A DNA stretch of 64,000 nt from Tenodera sinensis (GCA_030765045.1 CM060971.1:123744680-123808679); one strand, 5' to 3'; shown: positions 32,071-43,335, numbered from the stretch's first letter. The notes: generated by a model not told the origin, from the letters alone. A program made the numbers and translations.

Positions 32071-32743
32071 AACAAAACACTTCCAGTGTTGACAGATTTA
32101 TTTCTGCTACTGGAACGTGTTAATAAGGTCTCATGAACCACTCCAGCATAACAAAACACTTCCAGTGTTGACAGATTTATTTCTGCTGCTGGAACGTGTT
32201 AATAAGGTCTCGTGAACCACTCCAGCATAACAAAACACTTCCAGTGTTGACAGATTTATTTCTGCTGCTGGAACGTGTTAATAAGGTCTCATGAACCACT
32301 CCAGCATAACAAAACACTTCCAGTGTTGACAGATTTATTTCTGCTGCTGGAACGTGTTAATAAGGTCTCGTGAACCACTCCAGCATAACAAAACACTTCC
32401 AGTGTTGACAGATTTATTTCTGCTGCTGGAACGTGTTAATAAGGTCTCATGAACCACTCCAGCATAACAAAACACTTCCAGTGTTGACAGATTTATTTCT
32501 GCTGCTGGAACGTGTTAATAAGGTCTCGTGAACCACTCCAGCATAACAAAACACTTCCAGTGTTGACAGATTTATTTCTGCTGCTGGAACGTGTTAATAA
32601 GGTCTCGTGAACCACTCCAGCGTAACAAAACACTTCCAGTGTTGACAGATTTATTTCTGCTGCTGGAATGTGTTAATAAGGTCTCATGAACCACTCCAGC
32701 ATAACAAAACACTTCCAGTGTTGACAGTGGTCTCATGAACCAC
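32071..32743. repeat. 79-bp minisatellite, about 8.5 units
   Basis: Units start at 32071, 32150, 32229, 32308, 32387, 32466, 32545, 32624 and 32703, differing at one or two sites (CTACTGG/CTGCTGG, CTCATG/CTCGTG). Each unit holds a short palindrome, AACACTTCCAGTGTT, and a CCAGC...GCTGG pair that could fold. The last unit is partial. The units are adjacent with no spacers, so this is not a CRISPR array. Confidence 0.96.
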
Positions 32744-33392
32744 GGAAGGAAACAAGTTCCTTGTGTAATATATGGCAAATAGTAGTCGCATGTTATTAGA
32801 AATAACGGTAAAGTGAAATACACATAAGTGCAAGGATGAAACAACATATCACTGACTTCGGTCACTTAGTGCAATATAGCACATGGTATTTGTTGTGCCT
32901 TTGTTGACAGAGGTTACAAATACATTTATCCATTACTACACAAACACGACTCATTACATCTGCGGTTCATTGATGTGGTTCTATTATCAAATGTTTGTCA
33001 GTGACAAATAAGACGTAACCTCCTCCCCTCTAAGCCTGTACACATTAGTTCACTGTATGTTAGTAGTTTAGTGCAACATAAATATGAGTAGGGTGACTTG
33101 ATGTGCTGCTACTGCCACTTCTCTTTAGTTCTTCCTTTTTACCATTATTTCTGTTATTTTGATCTTTCCACACTTAACAACACAACTCATTAAATATGTC
33201 GTAGACAGAACTAAACAAAAAAGGGGTCAGTCAAACATTCAACCCAAAATGAAAAAGTATGCAAAGCTTGTGCTAGTGTGGCAGTTTATATTTTATTGGT
33301 CATGTTTCAGGATTGTATGTAATGTGCAACAGATAAAGAACAAAATGGCAAGCGCTAAAATTTTCTCCAATAAAGTTCTGTTTCACCAAAAG
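32744..33392. other. no recognisable gene
   Basis: AT-rich. The 100-codon frame at 33159-33461 runs into the antisense S2 tail and has no motif. Confidence 0.45.
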
Positions 33393-34197
33393 ATGTTAGC
33401 TAATGCTGGATTTCTGACAATGAAGTCATTAATCCTCTTGTTCTCCAATATTTTTCACTGATGGCTAGGGCACTAGAAGTGGCTGTGCATATTTGAAGGT
33501 GGCCTTGGTCTATTTCTTGCAGATCACATACCAAAAGTAACTTTATTTTATGTTTCAAATAGAATCCATCCACAAAATTAATTAACCATGTTTGTGAAAC
33601 TACCGTCTAAACCATTTGGGTCACTTCCGTGGCAAAGTTTTTCCTTCTAATCACATCTGAGCTGAAATATGGTGTCACTTTCACAACAATCTTATGTTTT
33701 TTCCTCATGCATATTTATATCCATAAAAAAAAAGAGCAATAGCAGTAATAGTAACCGTTTTTTTAGAGAGCACCATATTTTTATGTTTTGGCGGTCACAT
33801 CGCTCTCTCACAACCCCCAGAATGTCTGGGGGACCACACCTGTCGTTGGTTTACGGGTCTCACCGACCTGACCGGGAGAATTATCAAAATAAATTCACCG
33901 ACCATATCCTCTGATTACCAATCAGAAGACGTATTACATGCCATGACAGGTCAGCATGTTAGGGGTTAAGGTTTTATAGAAAAATTAGAGAAATGGAGAG
34001 GTTGGAAGAATAAAGACTTCCTAGCCCTCGGGAACCCTAATAGCATCGGGGTCGGAAGAGAACAAGAGATGACCAAGGTAAGGTCAGATAGGAAAGTTAC
34101 AGTGAGGAGCAAAACACCAGTAAGTGGAAGTAATGTTCTGCTCAGCTTGGGTACCTTGTGGTTGCCATTCACATATCCCCTAGACGGAGACCCCTGA
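33393..34197 (-). mobile_element. retroposon S2, copy 3, split by about 265 bp
   Basis: The LINE-like 3' tail lies at 33393-33463 and the body at 33733-34197, ending at the same 5' boundary as copy 2. Between them is unrelated sequence (33464-33732) ending in an A-run. The tail reads CATCAGTG directly, closer to the LINE than the TATCATCAGTG form in copy 1. The small frame at 33966-34172 matches that in copy 2 despite a 3-nt indel. Confidence 0.8.
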
Positions 34198-34199
34198 GG

Positions 34200-34922
34200 G
34201 TACAGAAAAAGATGTACTAGCTATCAATTCACAGAAATTCAAAACAAACTAGTGACAGATCAAATGAGTCAGTCATTACAAACAAACGTGTCCTCCTTTG
34301 GAAGTGTAAAGAAACCATTCCACTATTCTGAACTGGCACTTGTTTACTAGCAGTTTGGTGTTCTGGGGCTATAATGCTTCTTGTTTGAAGTTCACACGGG
34401 GAAGATATAGCTTTAATCAGTCCTTCTAGTTTAGGTTTTCTTTTATAGCAGAATTATGGCTTGAGGACAAAAGAAAGTGATCTGTGTAGGATACTGTGCA
34501 TGCAGAACTGAGTGTGCCAACTTTGGGAAGGAGTGAAATTCACTAGTTAGGCTTCATTTTAAGTAGTTGTAATACAGATAAATTAAGATTACACATTATT
34601 TAATTTTACAATGTGAACAAGTCTTGCAGTGTTTGCTAGTGAGTCAGTGGGTACATGAGTGAGTGAGAGACTAAATTAATAAAGACTACAAAAACCATTG
34701 CTGTGTGAGTTAATTTGTGATAATGGTGAAGTGTGGCGAGTTCTGTTACAGCATGGGGTTGGAGACATTATGGGTTTGACAGAGTGAGTAAGATTTAACA
34801 CTACCAGTGATTTTATACTCAAAATTTCCACCATCAGAAATTGCCCAGGAGGGGCAGTTTCTATAACGAGACACACAGTGAAATAAGTTAACTATCTGCA
34901 AAATCTGAACCAGGTATGTCAG
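34200..34922. other. no recognisable gene
   Basis: Short frames only; nothing recognised before the LINE fragment starts. Confidence 0.4.
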
Positions 34923-34924
34923 TT

Positions 34925-37243
34925 TGAGTGACACTTCAACTAGAATCACAAAATTTAATATCCCCATGTCAAGCTGGATTCAGAGAGTTCCACGGCGGCG
35001 CCGTGGCCGAGCGGTTAGCGCGCTCGCCTACCACCTAGGCGGCCCGGGTTCGATCCCAGGGACCCGCATGTGGTATTCGTGGTGGACGAAGCGGCGTCAG
35101 GGCGGGTTTTCTCCGGGTACTCCGGTTTCCCCCGCCATCTCATTCCACCGGTGCTCCATCTTCATGTATCATCAGTGTCACCGCCTGCGGTGCCGTAGTA
35201 GTAAAAGCGGGCGTTAAACACTACAACAACAACAGAGAGTTCCACTCTACAAATGAACAAGTCTTACTTCTCAGTCAAGAAATCAAAGACTCCTTCAATA
35301 GAAAAGAAGATAATTTATTAGTTTTTATTGATTTTCAAAGTGCATATGATTCTATATGCAGAACAAAACTACTAAAGAAAGTAAAAAAAATAGGGATACA
35401 AGGTCCACTGTTTTCATGGCTATGTCATTTCCTAACACAACGCTTTCTTGCAACCAGATATGGAAGAAATATATCTAAATATAAACAAATACACCGTGGC
35501 TTGCCACAAGGTGCAGTGCTCAGCACAACACTTTTTAATATATTTATTAATGATCTACCACAACAAATACAAGAATCAGGCGTGAAGTGTGCACTATTTG
35601 CTGATGACTTGGTAATGTGGACTTCAAAACCAAAAAGCAAAAGTACAGAACTGGAAAAAACCATGCAACAATCCTTAACCAACTTACAGAGGTGGACCAA
35701 AGAAAATTTAATGACTGTTAATACAACAAAATCAAACTACCAAATCATTTCACTAAGAAAAAAACCACTAAAAATAAAACTAAATTTTGAGGGTCAACAA
35801 TTACCAGAAACAAAGGAAGCAAAGTATTTAGGAGTTACATTTGATACCAAACTTACATATACCAAACAAATAGAAAATGTAATACAAAGAGCAGAGAGGC
35901 GCCTTTCACTGTTAAAACGTCTAACAGGAATGAAGTGGGGATGTTCCAGAGCAACGCTTAACACAACATACAATGTATATATAAAGCCATTATTTACTTA
36001 CTGCAGCGAAGTTCTTGTAACAGCAAACACAAAAAAAATTCAAATCTTTCAAAACCAAAGTCTGAGATTAATTACAGGTGCTATCAAAACCACACCAATA
36101 GCAGCTATGGAAATACTAACCAACCAATATCCCATTGAATATGAAATAGAAAAAGCAGCTCTTATTCAACACGAAAAGTTGATCAGACTCCCATTCAATA
36201 CATGGCACAAGAGAAATTTTACACATACACTAAAGACTCAGGAGAGCTTTCTTTCCAAAATTCAAGACATCAAGAAAAATGTACACCTTCCTAATTCAAA
36301 AGAAAACTTCATATCTAAAGTCAATCCAACACACACATTAGACATCACATATTATTTACACCTGACAGAAGAAGTTAAAAAAAGTGATACTCCAACTAGT
36401 GTTCTAAAATTATTGGCATTAGAGACAATCCATACTAGGTTTCCAGAACATGAATGGCTCCATATTTATACTGATGGATCATTGATATCAAACCAAGATG
36501 GAGCACGTGCTGGAGTCACATGTCACCTCTTTTCCTATTACAAATCTTTAAGTTATGGAACTACTAACTTTGATGGAGAAATTGAAGCAATTCGAATGGC
36601 CCTACAAAATCTTTTGTACAGAATTTCACATTTTCAGCAAGCAGTTATTTCTCTCAGATTCCAGGGCAGCAATTATACCAATTACTTCCAAGTTGTCACC
36701 AAAAAACCAAACTATTATAGAATGTTGGAAGATGCTCAGCCATCTAACAGCACTTCAAAAACACCTAGTCTTCCAATGGATACCGGCTCACTGTGGACTG
36801 AGTGGTAATGAGAAAGCTGATTTTCTTGCAAAAAAGGGTACCAGCGGTGTACAAAAATCTATAGTTAATCTACCATTTTATGCAGCTAAAAGATTAGTCA
36901 ACTCTGAATTCAAAAAAATTATTGCAAAATATTAGTATGAAAAATCAAAGAATAAAAGATGGGAACTACCAAACATTCAAACAGTGATTCCTGAGTATCC
37001 TCGAAAAACAGCAGTTGCAACCTTCAGGTTGATTACAGGACATGATTGTCTGGCAAAACATTTAAACAGAATTGGGATATATTCTTCACCACTCTGTCCT
37101 CTATGTGATCTGCAAGAGGAAATGGACCGAGACCACCTTCAAATATGCCCGGCCACTTCTAGTGCCCCATCCATCAGTGAAAAATATTGGAGAGCAAGAG
37201 GATTAATGACTTCATTGTCAGAAATCCAGCATTAGCTAACAAC
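34925..37243 (+). pseudogene. LINE ORF2 copy 1: RT, RNase H, C-terminal zinc motif (R1/LOA/I group)
   Basis: With the SINE at 34994-35232 set aside, the reading begins LESQNLISPCQAGFREFHST, the QAGFR block of LINE RT. It is open from 35243 to about 36650: FIDFQSAYDS, RGLPQGAVLSTTLFNIFIND, catalytic FADDLVMW and KYLGVTFD. An RNase H domain follows (HIYTDGSLIS, DGEIEAIRMAL). One frameshift near 36640 leads to SDSRAAI and WIPAHCGLSGNEKADFLA. The C-terminus has CPLCDLQEEMDRDHLQICP, the HC-rich motif of this LINE group. A further stop occurs at 36933. It ends TTAGCTAACAAC. Both catalytic cores are intact, so the family was active fairly recently. The endonuclease part is absent. Confidence 0.92.
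34994..35232 (+). mobile_element. tRNA-derived SINE, family S1, full-length
   Basis: The most complete copy: GGCGGCGCCGTGGCCGAGCG head, box B GGGTTCGATCCC, TTTTCTCCGGGTACTCCGG core and an AAACACTACAACAACAA tail. The 13-bp duplication CAGAGAGTTCCAC is at 34981-34993 and 35233-35245, splitting the LINE codons for REFH from STNEQ. The tRNA part looks like a Ser/Leu-type tRNA. Confidence 0.96.
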
Positions 37244-37570
37244 ATATTTATATCCATTTAGCATTTATTCTTCTCTGCACGATCACTGGCAGATTATTGT
37301 TTCCTTCTTCTTGTTACCTATTTAGAAGAATTAACATGCTTTCTCATTCTTGCAACACACATCTACTGATAACTGCACACAATTACGCATCTTCACTATA
37401 CGATACTTTGATCATAACTCTTGTAAAAGTTTAACTTTTTATTTCCCTTGTTTATGGAGCCTAGTAATGATTGTTTTTCCCACTATTTATGCTCAGTTAT
37501 AATAAATGTCGGCCATGCTCCATTTTAATGTACTGAATAGTTTCGAACACAACAATACAATTTACAAAAT
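37244..37570. other. no recognisable gene
   Basis: AT-rich sequence with no motif, between the LINE tail and a mariner fragment. Confidence 0.4.
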
Positions 37571-37573
37571 AAA

Positions 37574-37858
37574 ATGTATCATTTTTCTAACAAAAAATTG
37601 ACATCTGCTCAGAAGCAACTTGCTTTCATAGAATTCCTGTGTTGTGAAAACGAGATGGTGAGAAGCATCCACAAGAGTATGGGAATGCTGCTGTCGATCG
37701 TACTTGTTTATCGGTGGGCAAGCAGATTACGTGATGAAAGAGGGCACAGCAATATTCAGGATTCTCCTCACAGCAGCAGGCCTGGCACCACACAAACTCC
37801 TGGCAATGTGCAGAGAGTTAATGAACTGGTTTCTGCTGACAGACATCACAGTGAATGA
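37574..37858 (+). pseudogene. mariner-type transposase N-terminus (fragment)
   Basis: The 94-codon frame contains KQLAFIEFLCCENEMVRSIH and WASRLRDERGHSNIQDSPHS followed by SRPGTT. This is the paired helix-turn-helix and the GRP linker of mariner/SETMAR-like transposases. The DDD catalytic part is not seen downstream. It is not from the same copy as the mariner at 50380-51958. Confidence 0.75.
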
Positions 37859-37989
37859 ATCGTCCCTATGTTGGAATAGGGGAGGCAAGTGTATGCAGAA
37901 TATTGAAAGTGTTGGGGTTAGAAAAGGTTTGTGCCAGGTGGGTTCCAGGATGTTGATAGAGGCCCACAAAGAAACACAAAAAAACAAGT

Positions 37990-38195
37990 TATTTATTTAT
38001 GCCAACAAACCTACTGTTGGTGTTTTTAAACACACAAGCCATGTGTGGGCAATGTTTGAGAGGTAGAACTGGAACTTAAAAATTCAATGCCACAGCTGGG
38101 ATTTGAACCACAGACCCTCTGCTTACTAGGCATGTGCACTAACCATTAAGCTACTGTGACAACCTCCCAGAATGACATTGAATTCTCAAACCAGT
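37990..38195 (-). mobile_element. tRNA-derived SINE, family S3 (antisense)
   Basis: On the minus strand: TAGCTTAATGGTTAGTGCAC (box A), GTGGTTCAAATCCCAGCTG (box B), GGCATTGAATTTTTAAGTTC, then CACATGGCTTGTGTGTTTAA and a TTGGCATAAATAAATA end. The 5' end carries GAATTCAATGTCATTCTGG. Other copies: 39891-40095, 49998-50262 and 51990-52082. Confidence 0.85.
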
Positions 38196-38235
38196 TTGTA
38201 TTTTTCCCAGTAAACCACAAAGGCAGTCTCACATG

Positions 38236-38349
38236 AGAGACAATTACCCCAATGGTGACAAGTAAATAATAATTACCATCTGAAGATTAATTAATCCTGG
38301 GACATAAAGTACTTACAATAGTAAATCACCATTGGGGTAATTGTCTCTG
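38236..38349. repeat. 25-bp inverted repeat
   Basis: GAGACAATTACCCCAATGG at about 38240 returns inverted (CCATTGGGGTAATTGTCTC) at about 38328. The arms lie about 60 bp apart. No protein. It could be the core of a small foldback element. Confidence 0.75.
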
Positions 38350-39069
38350 TATCTCTCTCGTGATTTTGTCCTTCAATTCTTGTAACTTGTGTGGGTTTAA
38401 TGCATATGCTTTATTCTTGAAGTTCCCTATAATTAAAAATTGCATGGAGATAGATAGGGGAACGAGGGGAACAGAATTCTCGACTAATTATTCTGTCTCC
38501 ATACCCCCTTCATAATTCATGCACAGAATTACTATCAGTATGTGCTATAGCTGAATCCTGCTGAGACCAGCAACACAATCTTTCATTTCTTGTTAGTTAC
38601 GGAAAAAAATATTTAAAATAGAATTTACATAATTGTGTGAATAAACTTTTGTGTCGTAAGTATGAGACTGATAATTGTATGTGTGGTGAGGAACTTCATG
38701 AATAATATGGTGATTTTTGGTAGCCCAGTATCAATTGTTCTGAGTAGAAACTGACCTTGAATTGAAGATAAAACCACACTTCATCAGTGAAGTACGTTAA
38801 AAATGGGTCCACATGGCCTTTATGAACCGACTGCTAAATCCAATTGCAATAATTAACTCTACTTACAAGATCTTGTGGTTGTAAAGCATGAACTTTTAAG
38901 TTTCAGAAGTGTAGTTGCAGCAAAAGCTGACATCTTGGAAGTGTTAACCTCTTGTGCTTAACGTCTGAGCAATGTTTATTTATGGGGAGCGTTAAAGAAT
39001 AAAGCATACGCATTAAACCTGCACACATTACAAGAACTGAAGGACTAAATCAGGAGAGAAATACAGGCA
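38345..39069. repeat. long inverted repeat pair (arms about 78 bp)
   Basis: The left arm (38345-38421) contains CCTTCAATTCTTGTAAC and TTTAATGCATATGCTTTATT. The right arm (38991-39069) carries the inverted match AATAAAGCATACGCATTAAA and GTTCTTG inverted, at roughly 85-88% identity by eye. The ~570-bp middle has no recognisable frame. It may be the remnant of a TIR transposon or two opposed copies of a repeat. Confidence 0.7.
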
Positions 39070-39335
39070 ATCAGTCAACACAAACTTTTGCGAGTAAACC
39101 AGAATTGTTTTTGGAGATACAGGAAATGTGTTCACATTGATCATTAATTTCAACATCTGTTGTGATTCAGGTGAGTCTAATGCAAGTTAGTACAGTAGTG
39201 CCCATGACTTGCTGGTCCTTTATACATAACTCTGGTGGAGAGCGTGCCCATCCTAGCCCGGACCCTTGCCGCTGTGAGGTGGTCTGGCCGTTCAAGGAAT
39301 GTATGGTAGCTCCTAAAATTTCACCTACAATGTAA

Positions 39336-39390
39336 TTTAAAAGGTGAGCCAATTAATAACACTAAAGAACACTTACATTTATAATTAACC
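39336..39390 (-). repeat. Penelope 3'-end fragment
   Basis: AATTTAAAAGGTGAGCCAAT and TAACACTAAAGAACACTTAC match the Penelope end at about 16015-16060 with few changes. Only the end is present. Confidence 0.65.
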
Positions 39391-39834
39391 TACAAATTTA
39401 CACAAAGGAGAGCATTTCAAAATATTCAACAGTTAACAGTTTTAGAAGTGGAGTTCCGAAAATGTTCCTACACGTTAGCAATCCTTGAAACATAGATTAC
39501 ATAAAATTGGCTTAGTTTTCATTTTATATCAGTGAGATGTATTAATATTTATGATGGAAGTTTTTGTTGCATATATGTGTACATATTACAGGGATTATCA
39601 GAGTTCCCGTCGTCAATCCACTCACAATTTGTAATGTTAAAAGCTTTTACTGTTTATAATGAGTAACTTAGCATGTAGTTTTTACATTTGTAACTAAACA
39701 CTTAAAATATGCTATTACAAAACACTTCACATACCAAATGGTTTATTATAATTGTGCAAAAGTTTTATTGAAAATGAGGAGAATGTTATGCAGGTGTTAA
39801 TTTTAATTACTGTTGACAACTATGTTTTGTAACA

Positions 39835-40095
39835 TTTGAGAGGTAGAACTGGAACTTAAAAATTCAATGTCACAGCTGGGATTTGAACTGATTTGAGAAT
39901 TCAATGTCATTCTGGCAGGTTGTCGCAGTAGCTTAATGGTTAGAGCACCTGCCTGGTAAGCGGGGGTCTGTGATTCAAATCCCAGCTGTGACATTGAATT
40001 TTTAAGTTCGAGTTCTACCTCTCAAACATTGTCCACACACGGTTTGTGTTTTTAAAAACACCAACAGTAAGATTGTTGGCATAAATAAATAATGT
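39835..40095. mobile_element. SINE S3 head-to-head pair
   Basis: A truncated antisense piece (39835-39890) joins a full sense copy (39891-40095; box A TAGCTTAATGGTTAGAGCAC, box B GATTCAAATCCCAGC). The two are arranged 5' to 5'. The sense copy carries GAATTCAATGTCATTCTGG at its 5' end, itself an inverted echo of the body motif GACATTGAATT. Confidence 0.8.
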
Positions 40096-40593
40096 TTTGT
40101 AAGATGCTTGTCTCATATGAGTTGGCAGCACTCCTGAGAAGTGGCGTTACAAATCCCTTACCTTATCACAGCAGGTGTCTGAAATAGTTTGGAAGTGCAC
40201 TAAAAGGAGGAGATTTCTAACATGCAAGTCATAACCCTATTTTCACAATTTTCTGAACCAAATGTAATTCTAGAGTTGTGCAGTTTGACATTCAGTATCA
40301 GTCAGTTCAAAGGGGAAGTATTTCCTATAATGTTGTGCATTAACATGATCTCTTCTACTCACTCTCATACATCTCATTGTAAGTATAAGAATACTGAAGC
40401 AATAGTCATTCAGGTCACTATGTAATGTCTTTGAAATTTTAGGTTCTCTGCATGACCACATAACAAATTACCAGTTGAAAAAAATCTAAGTATTTGAAAA
40501 GTTGAACCAATAATAAAGCATATCTCAATTGTGGTTAATGCCTCAAAATGTTTGACGTAAATTATGCGTTTTAAAGAGATTTTTTTTTTCAAT
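40096..40593. other. no recognisable gene
   Basis: Short frames on both strands without motifs. Confidence 0.4.
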
Positions 40594-40689
40594 CTCTCTC
40601 TGTTTTCTGGTTATATAAAAGCATTCAAAATGAAGAAAACTTGTGAGGTTATTTCCAGCAAATGAAATATGTGTATTTCAGTTATAAAA
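40594..40689 (+). repeat. dispersed repeat R-A, copy 2, left part
   Basis: GGTTATATAAAAGCATTC then AAAATGAAGAAAACTTG aligns with 28364-28410. The copy is cut by the Gypsy element and continues at 44600-44870, which confirms the ATAT target duplication of that element. Confidence 0.65.
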
Positions 40690-40693
40690 ATAT

Positions 40694-40903
40694 AGTGACA
40701 TTAAGATTACTATGGAGAAAGCTTGCCATATACTAGCTACTCTTTGGATAATCGTTACTAGAAAAAGTAATTAAGTTTTACAGGCTAGTTTTTGAAAAAG
40801 TTAATGATAAAGAGAGTTGAAAAAGTGTATTGTTTTAAATTGGTGTATGTGAGGCCATACCTAATTGTACAAGTTTGTGAAATAAAATAATTAAAAAGCT
40901 ACA
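40694..40903 (+). repeat. 5' LTR of LTR-3
   Basis: About 210 bp, ending AAAAAGCTACA. Its first base has changed (AGTGACATT where the 3' LTR has TGTGACATT). Confidence 0.85.
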
Positions 40904-40922
40904 TTGGTGTCAGAAGTGAAAC
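40904..40922 (+). promoter_or_regulatory. primer binding site of LTR-3
   Basis: TTGGTGTCAGAAGTGAAAC directly follows the LTR. TGGTGTCAGAAGTG is complementary to a tRNA 3' end of the form CACTTCTGACACCA, probably tRNA-Leu; the identity is inferred. Confidence 0.65.
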
Positions 40923-40940
40923 AAAAGCCATGAAAGCAAA

Positions 40941-41760
40941 ATGGAAGAAATGAAAGAACTGCTGGCCAGCATGGCAGAAATGAAGACAGGAATAAAGACA
41001 TTGGCATCCAGAATGCAGCAGATGAAAATGGATATATCCTAAATGAAGATAGATTTATCTGCAAGGATCGAGGAACTGACCAGTGTGAAGGAGGAAGGGA
41101 AAGAACTTGGCAGATAAATGCAGAACCTTGGTAAACGTGTTAGTGCCCTGGAAGATAGAGTTAACGGCAACACCAAGGTGGACCACTTGCTCGATGAAGG
41201 ACTTAAGAACCAAAGGTCGAGACGCCAGGAAGCAACACATCTGCATGCATCAAACCACCCAAATACGGCGACATGTCAATCTTTAAAGTCTTCTACTGAA
41301 CACGGTGCCGACATCGGTGACGTCCCAAGGCATCTGGGAGGCTCTCAAAAACCGGTTCAGAAATCATCGCCTGTCTGCAGCCAATCGCAGCCAGCTCAAG
41401 TCAAGGCTGCAACAGCCACGGGTGACGCTAAAGGAGTTTGCTCTGGCCATGAAACAACTGGTAAATAAGGCCCTCGTGAACCTCCCAACTGGATACGTGT
41501 CCCAGGAAGCTGCCTTCTCCATTGACGGGGTGTGCAACACTGAGATACGTCAGCTTCTAATGCTCGGCAAGTACAATACCATGATGCGCTGAGGATGGAG
41601 GTGGCCAAGGTAACAACCACCCCAATGTCAAAGACCAGGAGCCTCCGATATGGTAGGGGCGGAGGAGCAACACAAGGCTGCTGCTGGAGATCTTTCCGTG
41701 GTGTGTGCTGGGTGTGGTCAGCGAGGACACGTGATGAGATCGACGAGGGACATGACGGGG
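40941..41760 (+). pseudogene. Gag of LTR-3 (decayed)
   Basis: Begins MEEMKELLASMAEMKTGIK with a coiled-coil character, interrupted by TAA codons near 41039 and 41116. A gag core follows: ALKNRFRNHRLSAANRSQLK, QQPRVTLKEFALAMKQLVNK and GYVSQEAAFSIDGV (41305-41592). At about 41700-41745 a zinc knuckle reads CAGCGQRGHVMRS, lacking the last Cys. Several frames are needed. Confidence 0.8.
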
Positions 41761-41789
41761 CTGTCATTGCCAACCCTTCAAGTAACACT

Positions 41790-41900
41790 GTGTGCTTTGT
41801 GCTGGAGGATGGGTCCAAGGGAAGCGGTACCAGATACTGGTAGATACGGGTGAAGCCAGGACCTTGATTCGACCTAATGAGGCAAAGGGCTTGTCATCAA
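41790..41900 (+). pseudogene. aspartic protease fragment of LTR-3
   Basis: YQILVDTGEARTLIRPNEAK carries the D-T-G catalytic triad of retroviral-type proteases and the following hydrophobic/Ser-Thr pattern. The domain is cut short by the SINE fragment at 41980. Confidence 0.75.
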
Positions 41901-41979
41901 GGATACCAGATAGTGACGGCATCTGGCGACACTGTGCCTGTGGAGAGGGAAGCCTGGCTGCAGTTGACCTTGGAAAAGA

Positions 41980-42117
41980 AATGTTTTGTTTAACGACGCT
42001 GTCAATAGCTAGGATCACATCAGCATCGCCGGTGTGCCATAATTTCATCCTGCAGGAATTCTTTTGAATGCCAGATGTTGTTTTCATGCATACTTAAAAA
42101 CCATCAGTCTGGGTCGG
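41980..42117 (-). mobile_element. SINE family S4 fragment inside LTR-3
   Basis: TTTAACGACGCTGTCAATAG, GGATCACATCAGCATCGCCG and CTTAAAAACCATC match the full copy at 60061-60290. The tRNA head is missing: the match stops at CAGTCTGGGTCGG. Confidence 0.88.
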
Positions 42118-42867
42118 AAGTCGACTTTGGGGTGGAGCATTATAAGTCTGTGGGTGTTTGTCTCGAGGGTGGCTGAGGAAGTGCTCCAGGACTGGATGCC
42201 CTCAGGAGCCCCGACGTGATGGTTGACGGTGGCAGGAGGGTCTTGCTACTTGGCCGAGACAAGGTGACACTTCGGAAACCAAACAAGCAACCATGGATGT
42301 GGACGGTATCCCTGATGGAAAAACGTGGTAGTGCTCGCGAGAAGTGAGGTGGTTGTTCGGGCATGTCTGAATGGGAAGCCGTCAAGGAATCTGGCACTGG
42401 ACTGAAAGATACCCCTAGACGGATTGGGCATTGCATCGCCGGAAGTTAGTGCCTCTGAGGCTGCTGAAACCCTTGGACAGCAATCAGGATATACAAGCTG
42501 GAATGAAGCTGGGGAAGGATGAGCCGGCTGTGAATGTGACATTGTGCAATGGACCAGTGGAGCCAGCCCCATCGCAAGACTTGGGGCCCCGACTGAAAGA
42601 CTTAATGAAGAGGGCAGCCAACCATCTGACTGGAGAGAGTCAGACGTCTACTTGGATGCTATCAGTCAGTTTTTAGTCAAGGGAATGGCGGTTATGGTTG
42701 CACCAACCAAATGCTGCATCACATCGATACTGGAGACACCCGACCTATCTGGCAAGCACCAAGATGTGTTCCTCTGGCAAAGTAAGCATGTTGTAGGACA
42801 TAGGGGAATCATTGAAGAGTCTGACAACCCTGGTTGCAAGAGCTGTAGTCCTGTTGAAGAAGAACAG

Positions 42868-43335
42868 TGAAATTTGCTTCTGTGTGGATTACTGGAAGCT
42901 GAATGCTGTCACCCTAAAGGACTGTTTTCCTTTACCCTGGATTGAAGACACTCTGGATACTCTTGCTGGTGCCCAGTGATTGTCTACTTTGGACTTGAAA
43001 TCCGGTTTCTGGCAAGAGGCTTTGGACCCTAGAGATAAGGAGAAGACCGTATTCTTGACAGGACAAGGGCTTTGGCAATTTACAGTTATGCCCTTTGGCC
43101 TTAGTAATGCGCCAACAAACTTCCAGCGTTTCATGGAGTTGGTGATGAGGAACCTGACTTATGATGCTTGTCTGCTATACCTGGATGACATCATCATGAC
43201 TGGTAGGACCTTCAAAGATCATCTAGGAACCTGAACAAGCTATTACAAAGATTACAGGCAGCAAATGTGAAGGTGCACATGAAGAAGTGCCAACTGTTCA
43301 ACAAGAAGGTTCACTACTTTGGCCACATAGTTTCT
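42868..43335 (+). pseudogene. reverse transcriptase of LTR-3
   Basis: Reads VDYWKLNAVTLKDCFPLPWI, STLDLKSGFWQEAL, QFTVMPFGLSNAPTNFQRFM and the catalytic YLDDIIMTGRTFKDH (about 43178), then VKVHMKKCQLFNKKVHYFGH. The order and motifs are those of Ty3/Gypsy RT. A TGA lies before LSTLD and a shift after KDHLG. Confidence 0.9.

Noticed and set aside
32071..32743. CRISPR-like array
   Set aside because: Units are fully adjacent 79-bp repeats without unique spacers, in a eukaryotic context.
34994..35070. tRNA-Ser/Leu gene
   Set aside because: The tRNA-like head continues into a SINE body with an AAC tail and a target duplication.
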